From assembly GCA_003535335.1 (NCBI GenBank), contig DOHJ01000257.1, positions 5,358 through 16,396 on the forward strand: a stretch of 11,039 nucleotides of DNA, in the 5' to 3' direction. A program made the translations under genes and the position numbers. Source of the stretch: Paracoccaceae bacterium (GTDB taxonomy: Bacteria > Pseudomonadota > Alphaproteobacteria > Rhodobacterales > Rhodobacteraceae). Under the pieces are notes generated by a model. That model had not been told where the DNA came from and did not search any database. It saw only the letters and a list, made by a program, of their open reading frames with translations. How positions within the stretch are numbered: the first letter of the stretch is position 1; every line of letters begins with the position of its first letter. Shown piece after piece: positions 6,060-11,039 of this stretch.

Positions 6060-6665
6060 CTATTGGTTCGGCCGCTTCAGGCTGAAAACATCGGTCACCC
6101 GTGCGTAATCGCGGTAACCAAGCCGTGAAAGCGGTTGAAAACTGGTCACATCAAAAATGCCATCCTTGATGCAGTTGTCGCGCAGATGAATGCCGGTGAC
6201 TTTGCCAATTATCATCAGGTTATGATCACCGTCCAGTTTTACAATCTGGCTTAGCTTGCATTCCAAGGTGGCGGGGGCAGCTGCCACGCGCGAACAGGCA
6301 ATGGTGCGGCATTCTTCGCGTTCAATATTGGCATGACTGAATTCATCCCCGCCTTCGGGGTCAGGATGCGATGTGGCATTCATCAGATCACGCATGGCAT
6401 ATTCAACGATGTTGATACAAAAAACTTCGGTTTGATCGATGTTTGCAACGCTATCCTTGCCCAGATGACGGCCCGGTTTTTGCGAGGTCGAGGAAAACAT
6501 AACCTGTGGTGGGTCATTGGCCACGGCATTGAAAAACGAATAGGGGGCCAGATTGTCGATACCGTCTTTGCCACGGGTTGAAATCCAGCCAATCGGGCGC
6601 GGTGTCACAATGGCCGCGAACGGGTTGTATTTCAGTGTGTGGTCGTCTTTTGGCTGATAGAACAT
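6060..6665 (-). CDS. Flavin-reductase-like FMN-binding split-barrel protein
   Basis: A 201-residue member of the flavin reductase domain family, whose members bind FMN and usually reduce it with NAD(P)H for partner oxygenases. The partner and substrate here are unknown. Seen, numbering from the chosen start: NPFAAIVTPRPIGWIST (14-30), the core FMN-contact region; NLAPYSFFNAVANDPPQVMF (38-57), with the conserved Ser/Asn flavin contacts; FCINIVEYAMRDLMNATS (82-99); and the tail PLSRLGYRDYARV (178-190). All are typical, and the length is normal. I chose the ATG at 6665 because relatives begin MFY-P-D; the upstream ATG at 6707 would add a basic 14-residue extension with only a GGA ribosome site. 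AAGG lies 11 nt before 6665, so initiation looks weak. It is divergent from the GNAT gene and upstream of mtnP on the same strand. Confidence 0.88.
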   Translation of the reverse strand: MFYQPKDDHTLKYNPFAAIVTPRPIGWISTRGKDGIDNLAPYSFFNAVANDPPQVMFSSTSQKPGRHLGKDSVANIDQTEVFCINIVEYAMRDLMNATSHPDPEGGDEFSHANIEREECRTIACSRVAAAPATLECKLSQIVKLDGDHNLMIIGKVTGIHLRDNCIKDGIFDVTSFQPLSRLGYRDYARVTDVFSLKRPNQ

Positions 6666-6745
6666 TTTACTTTTTACCTTGAGTGTTTGAACAAGCCTTA
6701 GCGTCATGTTAGATCCAAAGCCAGAGAAAAAGGAAAAATGACAGG

Positions 6746-7231
6746 GTGATTAGTCTTTCGCAGGAAACGGCAGATGATTTTTTTGAGGTCGAGGCGCTTT
6801 ATGATTTGTGCTTTGGTGTCGGGCGCAAAGCGTTGTCATCATACCGGTTGCGCGACGGGGTTTCGCCGGTTGCTCAGCTTTCGCTTTTGGCGCGGGATGG
6901 TGAAATTGTGACCGGTGCGATCCGCTATTGGCCGGTGCGCATTGATGACGCCAAAGCCTTGTTATTGGGGCCGGTCGCGGTGCATCCTACTCATCAAGGC
7001 GAGGGGTTGGGGGGCTATTTGATCTGCGAAAGTTTGAAGTTGGCGCAATTAGCAGGTTGGGAACGGGTGATGCTGATTGGTGATGCGCCCTATTATGCGC
7101 GCTTTGGGTTTACCCTGCTTGCCAATGTGCAGATGCCGCCGCCAACGGATCAGGCGCGTATATTGGGGCGCGATTTGCAGAAAGGCGCGTGGGGCGGGGT
7201 GAGCGGTCAGGTTTGCTTGTGGCAGGATTAG
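6746..7231 (+). CDS. GNAT-family N-acetyltransferase (YhbS-like)
   Basis: A 161-residue acetyltransferase predicted to move an acetyl group from acetyl-CoA to an unknown amine. Seen: strands 2-3 with VTGAIRYWPVRI (55-66); motif A LLLGPVAVHPTHQGEGLGG (72-90), including the pyrophosphate-binding Q-G-E-G-L-G (84-89); and motif B VMLIGDAPYYARFGF (108-122), typical of the YhbS group. The tail PPPTDQARILG is also common there. The reading frame opens with GTG at 6746. An AAGGA (6730-6734) is better placed for an out-of-frame ATG at 6738, which reads ATG-ACA-GGG-TGA and stops within the GTG start. Either GTG is the true start, reached by coupling, or a base is missing here. The gene is divergent from the flavin-reductase gene and convergent with cydX. 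Confidence 0.87.
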   Translation: MISLSQETADDFFEVEALYDLCFGVGRKALSSYRLRDGVSPVAQLSLLARDGEIVTGAIRYWPVRIDDAKALLLGPVAVHPTHQGEGLGGYLICESLKLAQLAGWERVMLIGDAPYYARFGFTLLANVQMPPPTDQARILGRDLQKGAWGGVSGQVCLWQD

Positions 7232-7323
7232 CCGCCTATAATTTCCTAGCCAAAGATCAGGATTGTTACTCCGAGGCATTCAAGGCTCTAAACAAAAACA
7301 TCCCACTGGTATTGCCATTTTTT

Positions 7324-7449
7324 TCAGGAAGTATTGTCAGTGTCGTCTTCCATCATACGCTGATCTTCCTGAAGTTCCAGCCAGATTGCGTTAACGACGG
7401 CAACGAGCGCAGCCAGAGGCAGCCCCAGTATCCAAGTGAAATACCACAT
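7324..7449 (-). CDS. cydX: CydX, small subunit of cytochrome bd oxidase
   Basis: A 41-residue protein starting MWYFTWILGLPLAALVAVVN. It has one membrane span (about residues 4-23), then an acidic tail (LELQEDQRMMEDDTDNTS). E. coli CydX starts MWYFAWILG, so the N-terminal signature is nearly identical. CydX (YbgT family) packs against CydA and stabilises the haems of the bd oxidase in the inner membrane. The start is 14 nt after the cydB stop. AAGGA (7465-7461 on the - strand) overlaps that stop codon and provides the ribosome site. The gene is easily missed because of its length. The 92 nt between it and the converging GNAT gene hold no convincing terminator; only a 3-bp stem before a T run is visible. 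Confidence 0.94.
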   Translation of the reverse strand: MWYFTWILGLPLAALVAVVNAIWLELQEDQRMMEDDTDNTS

Positions 7450-7463
7450 ATTCTAAAGGTTCC

Positions 7464-8615
7464 TTAATATAGGCTACTGCTGTTTTCTGTGACGTCGGCT
7501 TCGGCAACTTTGCCCCATAAGACTTTGTAAACCCAAGCCGTATAGAGCATGATTAACGGCATAAATATGACTGTTGCGACCAGCATTACAAATAATGTCA
7601 GTTGCGATGATGAACTATCCCAAACCGTCAGGGATGAATTGGGATCCGTCGAAGATGGTAAAATGAAAGGGAACATCGTCAGGCCAACTGTCGCAATAAT
7701 ACCTGTAATCGAAAGCTTGGACCACAAAAGAGTAACGACTTCACCCTTTGACCGCATAGCTCTCCAAGCCATCAATGCGCCTAGAATTCCGCTAATAGGC
7801 GCAATAGCTATCCATGGACGTATCTCATAGGCAGTTAACCATGTGCCACCACGAACAACTTCGTTGAACAACGGGTTTGATGGACCATTATGATCGACTT
7901 CATTTATAAACTGATAACCCTCTATGCCAAAAAACATAAAGATTCCTGCCAACGTAAATGTGGCGGCCGTGATTAATGCAGCCCATGCACCATAAATGCG
8001 AGCACGCTCAACAATTGGTCCATCTGCCTTAATGCAAATCCACGCGGCACCATGCATTATCATCATAAATAGAGAGACAAGGCCGGCCAATAGGGCGAAT
8101 GGGTTTAGCAGGCCAAAAAATGAACCGGTGTAGAAGGGTCGCATGTCTTCGGTTAAATGGAACGGTGCGCCTTGTAGTACATTTCCCATAGTAACACCAA
8201 ACAGCAGCGCCGGTAAAAAACCACTGATAAATAGGGACCTGTCCCAGTTGTTGCGCCAACGTTTGCTATCTCTTTTTGAACGATATTTAAACGAAACAGG
8301 ACGAATAATAAGCGCAAACAGCACTGCAAATAGCGCTAAGTAAAAGCCGGAAAAGCTGACAGCATAAAGGATGGGCCAAGCGGCAAAAATTGCTCCGCCC
8401 CCCAGGATAAACCAGACTTGGTTTCCTTCCCAGACAGGGCCAACCGTATTAATCACAACCCTGCGCTGCACGTCGGTTTTGGCAACAAAAGGCAGCAAGA
8501 TTGCAGTGCCGAAATCAAAACCGTCAGTCAGGGCAAAACCTATCAATAAAATACCTAACAGCGCCCACCAGATGACCCGCAATATTTCTACGCTCAGTAA
8601 TTCGCTCAGGATCAT
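7464..8615 (-). CDS. cydB: Cytochrome bd ubiquinol oxidase subunit II
   Basis: A 383-residue inner-membrane subunit that pairs with CydA in the bd quinol oxidase, which reduces oxygen to water at high affinity without pumping protons. About nine hydrophobic segments are visible, the first spanning IWWALLGILLIGFAL (15-29). Family markers: LTDGFDFGTAILLPF (29-43), GPVWEGNQVWFILGGGAIFAAWP (59-81), FFGLLNPFALLAG (166-178), the helix before IEGYQFI (231-237), RPWIAIAPISG (266-276), FPFILPSS (315-322) and SLTVWDSSSSQLTL (328-341), the last close to the E. coli sequence. The length matches E. coli CydB (379). The start is 5 nt after the cydA stop, and the ribosome site GGGGGAG lies inside the last cydA codons, so the two are translationally coupled. 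cydX follows after 14 nt. Confidence 0.97.
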   Translation of the reverse strand: MILSELLSVEILRVIWWALLGILLIGFALTDGFDFGTAILLPFVAKTDVQRRVVINTVGPVWEGNQVWFILGGGAIFAAWPILYAVSFSGFYLALFAVLFALIIRPVSFKYRSKRDSKRWRNNWDRSLFISGFLPALLFGVTMGNVLQGAPFHLTEDMRPFYTGSFFGLLNPFALLAGLVSLFMMIMHGAAWICIKADGPIVERARIYGAWAALITAATFTLAGIFMFFGIEGYQFINEVDHNGPSNPLFNEVVRGGTWLTAYEIRPWIAIAPISGILGALMAWRAMRSKGEVVTLLWSKLSITGIIATVGLTMFPFILPSSTDPNSSLTVWDSSSSQLTLFVMLVATVIFMPLIMLYTAWVYKVLWGKVAEADVTENSSSLY

Positions 8616-8620
8616 TTGTC

Positions 8621-10231
8621 TTACTCCCCCGGGGTTATGACAATATTATTGCCATCATTTCCATTTAGACGCTTTTTATGATTTGCCATCCATTTATTGG
8701 TTTCATCCACTTCTTCAAAAGGCCCTTTGCGGATGTATTTCATCATCAGGCCGAAAGCGAAGTAAAACAGCACTGAATACACCAGAAAATATATAACAAT
8801 GGTTATCCAAAGCTGTGTTTGCGATAATTCACTTACAGAAAGCGCTGTGGGTAACACCCCGTCAACCGTCCACGGCTGCCGTCCCATTTCCGCGACAACC
8901 CAGCCCAACTGAGCAGCCAACCACGGTAAGGGAATGACAAGAAGCCCCATTCGTAAAGCCCAGCGAGGAAATGCGCCACGCCTGAAACTGCCGACGAAAA
9001 AGAAATAGAGCAGCACCCCAAGTAATGTAAAACCAACCGCAACCATAATTCTGAAGCTCCAGAAAACAATCCAGACATTTGGCACCGTATCAAGGGACGC
9101 CTTGATGATCTGCTCTTCGGTCGCCTCGCGGGGGTCATCAACATAGGCTTTCAACAATAAAGCATAGCCCAGATATTTCTTATGTGAGTCAAACTGCTCT
9201 TGCACTTGGGGTGAAATATTATGTCTGTCCGAGCGTATTTTAATCATTGCATCATAAGCAACGATGCCGGTTCGAATATGATCCTCCGCCTCTTTGATCA
9301 GATCGTTAATGCCGGGTATTTCACCTGTCAGGCTACGGGTTCCAATCAGGCCCATAACATAAGGGATGTGAACGGCAAAATGGGTTTCATGGGATTCTTG
9401 ATCGGGCCAGCCAACCAAGGTAAATCCGGCAGGTGCAGGCTCGGTTTCCCACATGGCCTCCATTGCGGCCAGTTTCATTTTTTGTGAATGGCCCGCAGCA
9501 TAGCCCGATTCATCACCCAAAACCACAACCGAAACGGCCGCAAATAGGCCAAAACTAGAGGCAATCGTGATTGAGCGGCGCGCCATCTCCACATGCCGCC
9601 CCCTGAGCAAATACCAACACGAAACCCCAAGGACGAAAACCGATGCGGTTACATAACCAGCTGAAACCGTATGCACGAATTTGACCTGCGCAACCTCGTT
9701 AAACAGCACATCAAAAAAGCTGGTCATCTCCATCCGCATGGTCATCGGATTAAATTCGGCACCAACCGGGCTTTGCATCCAGCCATTGGCGATCAAAATC
9801 CAGAGCGCTGAAAAATTCGAGCCAATCGCAACCAGCCAGGCAACCATCAAATGCTTAACCTTGCTCAGTTTGTCCCAGCCGAAAAAGAACAGCCCGACAA
9901 ATGTTGCCTCAAGGAAAAAGGCCATCAAGCCTTCAATCGCGAGCGGAGCACCGAAAATATCGCCGACATACTGACTGTAGTAAGCCCAGTTCATGCCAAA
10001 CTGAAATTCCATGGTGATGCCGGTGCCGACCCCGATGGCAAAGTTGATGCCAAACAAAGTGCCCCAGAATTTTGTCATTTGCCGCCAGATTGGCCGGTTT
10101 GTCATCACATAGACCGTTTCCATGATCGCAACGATGATCGACAGCCCAATGGTTAGGGGGACGAAAATAAAGTGAAATAAAACTGTCATTGCAAATTGCA
10201 GGCGTGACAGCTCAATAATATCTAAATCCAC
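8621..10231 (-). CDS. cydA: Cytochrome bd ubiquinol oxidase subunit I
   Basis: A 536-residue haem-bearing subunit (b558, b595, d) that oxidises quinol. Seen, with the E. coli residue in brackets: haem ligand His20 (19) in LFHFIFVPLTIG, His187 (186) in KFVHTVSAGY and Met396 (393) in FRIMVA; Glu100 (99) and Glu108 (107) in the proton path, IEGLMAFFLEATF; Lys253 (252) and Glu258 (257) of the quinol site in GDESGYAAGHSQKMKLAAME; GWPDQE (274-279); and GRQPW (450-454). The Q-loop is of the long E. coli type, continuing through HIPYVMGLIGTRS to the DPREATEEQI segment, so this is a classic bd oxidase rather than a short-loop CioA form. About nine membrane spans are present. The start is GTG at 10231, with GGAGG 4 nt upstream. 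A 136-nt spacer separates it from cydC; cydB follows at 5 nt. Confidence 0.97.
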   Translation of the reverse strand: MDLDIIELSRLQFAMTVLFHFIFVPLTIGLSIIVAIMETVYVMTNRPIWRQMTKFWGTLFGINFAIGVGTGITMEFQFGMNWAYYSQYVGDIFGAPLAIEGLMAFFLEATFVGLFFFGWDKLSKVKHLMVAWLVAIGSNFSALWILIANGWMQSPVGAEFNPMTMRMEMTSFFDVLFNEVAQVKFVHTVSAGYVTASVFVLGVSCWYLLRGRHVEMARRSITIASSFGLFAAVSVVVLGDESGYAAGHSQKMKLAAMEAMWETEPAPAGFTLVGWPDQESHETHFAVHIPYVMGLIGTRSLTGEIPGINDLIKEAEDHIRTGIVAYDAMIKIRSDRHNISPQVQEQFDSHKKYLGYALLLKAYVDDPREATEEQIIKASLDTVPNVWIVFWSFRIMVAVGFTLLGVLLYFFFVGSFRRGAFPRWALRMGLLVIPLPWLAAQLGWVVAEMGRQPWTVDGVLPTALSVSELSQTQLWITIVIYFLVYSVLFYFAFGLMMKYIRKGPFEEVDETNKWMANHKKRLNGNDGNNIVITPGE

Positions 10232-10282
10232 GTTTCCTCCATTCGTGGCAGTCCCAAAAGAATATCTTAAGGGACGTGCTAC

Positions 10283-10313
10283 GTTATATTTGTTGACAAA
10301 TTGATTATGTCAG
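10283..10313 (-). promoter_or_regulatory. Candidate cydA promoter with overlapping dyads
   Basis: On the - strand CTGACA (10313-10308, 5 of 6 to the -35 consensus) and TATAAC (10288-10283, 5 of 6 to the -10 consensus) are 19 nt apart, longer than the usual 17. Two inverted repeats lie over this stretch: ATTTGT-TG-ACAAAT (10288-10301) and TGACA-N9-TGTCA (10294-10312). The arrangement suggests a regulated promoter driving cydABX separately from cydDC. No canonical FNR box (TTGAT-N4-ATCAA) is present in the spacer. Confidence 0.45.
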
Positions 10314-10340
10314 CACTGTTCGCGGAGGACAGAAACCACA

Positions 10341-10366
10341 ATTTATTTAAAATTTAAAGTAAAATG
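10341..10366. other. Very A/T-rich stretch between cydC and cydA
   Basis: Almost all bases are A or T, with a near-palindromic TTTAAAATTTAAA core (10347-10359). It lies directly after the cydC stop and 28 nt upstream of the candidate cydA -35. It could serve as an UP-like or bendable element. There is no GC stem, so it is not a terminator for cydC. Confidence 0.3.
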
Positions 10367-10367
10367 T

Positions 10368-11039
10368 TTAGTGTGCTACCAATTGATACAATTTGTCGCA
10401 CCATTTTATTTCAGCCGGGCGATGCGATGCGATCAAAATCGCCGCATCCGGACAGATAGTCCTAATGCCCTTTAGAACGGCTTGTGCGGTTTTGTCGTCC
10501 AGCCCTTCGCATGGCTCATCCAGCAACAGGATTTCCGGCTGCCGGATCAGAACGCGCGCCAATGCCAGACGCCGTTGTTCACCACCGGATAGGCCGCTGC
10601 CGGATTCCCCCAGCGGCATCGATAATCCACCACCCGCAGCAATCACAGGTGCCAGCGCCACGGCCTCTAAAACGGCCAGCATCCGGGCTTTATCCGCCGC
10701 CGGATTGGCCAGCGCCAAAGCCTCGCCAACCGTGCCGCGCATCAACGTGCTGCGCTGCATCAGCACTCCCATCTGCGCCCGCAACTGGGGTTCAGGCCAC
10801 GTCTGGATATTGTGGCCGCCGATTAAAATTTCACCTTTTGAAACAGGTAACAAGCCGGCAACCATTGCCAGCAGGGTGGACTTTCCAACCCCGCTTTTTG
10901 CCGTAACGCCCAAGGTTTGACCTGCGGCAACCGAAAGGTTTACCGGCTGAACCAGAGTGAGGTCCACATCCTGCGGTGCCGAAACCTGCAATGCACGGAT
11001 TTCCAATGCGGCGGATGCAGGGTTCACGACCACAGCGGG
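10368..11039 (-). CDS. cydC: CydC, thiol-reductant ABC exporter subunit (C-terminal part)
   Basis: The window holds the last 223 codons; the N-terminal membrane domain lies beyond the right edge. CydC pairs with CydD in an inner-membrane ABC exporter of glutathione and cysteine, needed for maturation of the bd oxidase. Seen, counted from the window edge: the linker before the ATPase (LEIRALQVSAPQDVDLTLV); a Walker A loop reading AKSGVGKSTLL; a Q-loop region GVLMQRSTLMRGTV; the signature LSGGEQRRLALAR; Walker B ILLLDEPCEGLDD; and the H-loop ASHRP. The first Gly of the usual GxxxxGKS is replaced by Ala. It stops at TAA 10368-10370. The assignment as CydC rather than another ABC ATPase rests mainly on position directly upstream of cydABX; a cydD gene is expected further right. 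Confidence 0.88.
   Translation of the reverse strand, partial: PAVVVNPASAALEIRALQVSAPQDVDLTLVQPVNLSVAAGQTLGVTAKSGVGKSTLLAMVAGLLPVSKGEILIGGHNIQTWPEPQLRAQMGVLMQRSTLMRGTVGEALALANPAADKARMLAVLEAVALAPVIAAGGGLSMPLGESGSGLSGGEQRRLALARVLIRQPEILLLDEPCEGLDDKTAQAVLKGIRTICPDAAILIASHRPAEIKWCDKLYQLVAH

Noticed and set aside
6687..6715. TTGAAC-N17-TAGATC as a promoter for the GNAT gene
   Set aside because: It matches the consensus at only 4 of 6 and 3 of 6 positions, which is near chance in this composition.
7305..7324. Stem plus T run after the GNAT gene as an intrinsic terminator
   Set aside because: Only TGG/CCA can pair before the six T residues; a 3-bp stem is too weak.
10222..10242. Six-codon mini-frame (MEETWI) overlapping the cydA ribosome site and GTG start
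   Set aside because: It has no ribosome site of its own and probably arises by chance from the GGAGG sequence.
10293..10306. Possible FNR box upstream of cydA (TTGAC-N4-TGATT, or TTGA-N5-TCAG)
   Set aside because: The right half-site does not match ATCAA in the first case, and the spacing is one base short in the second.

Overview
The window looks like chromosome from a marine alphaproteobacterium, probably of the Roseobacter group (Rhodobacterales), of moderate rather than high GC. I infer this from family resemblance: the GH28-related beta-helix protein, the MTAP, the flavin reductase starting MFYQPKDD, and the CydC/CydABX arrangement all read like Roseobacter-group versions. No search was run. 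No mobile element, CRISPR array, tRNA or rRNA was seen. No gene-free stretch exceeds 300 bases.

Left part (1-3260, + strand): the 3' end of an unidentified gene, then a small class I SAM-dependent methyltransferase 9 nt downstream. After a 222-nt spacer comes a 763-residue right-handed beta-helix protein (pectate-lyase-3/GH28-related) without a signal peptide. It ends in a textbook intrinsic terminator.

Middle (3288-5048): a secreted, probably outer-membrane beta-barrel protein (- strand) lies back to back with a single-domain universal stress protein (+ strand). The usp promoter carries an FNR/CRP-type half-match palindrome in class-II geometry. The usp gene converges on a small five-cysteine lipoprotein (- strand), and a perfect 13-bp stem lies between the two 3' ends.

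5125-7231: S-methyl-5'-thioadenosine phosphorylase (mtnP) and a flavin-reductase-like FMN-binding protein, both on the - strand and probably co-transcribed. A divergent GNAT acetyltransferase follows, whose start region is odd.

Right part (7324-11039, - strand): the cytochrome bd cluster in the order cydC (partial, entering from the right edge), cydA, cydB, cydX. CydA and CydB form the quinol oxidase, CydX is the 41-residue stabilising subunit, and CydC is half of the CydDC thiol exporter needed for bd assembly. A 136-nt spacer before cydA holds overlapping inverted repeats and a promoter-like element. The low-oxygen oxidase and the FNR-like box before usp suggest a locus tuned to micro-oxic growth. 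I found no clearly new multi-gene system; the best leads are the leaderless beta-helix protein, the regulatory palindromes and the small cydX gene.
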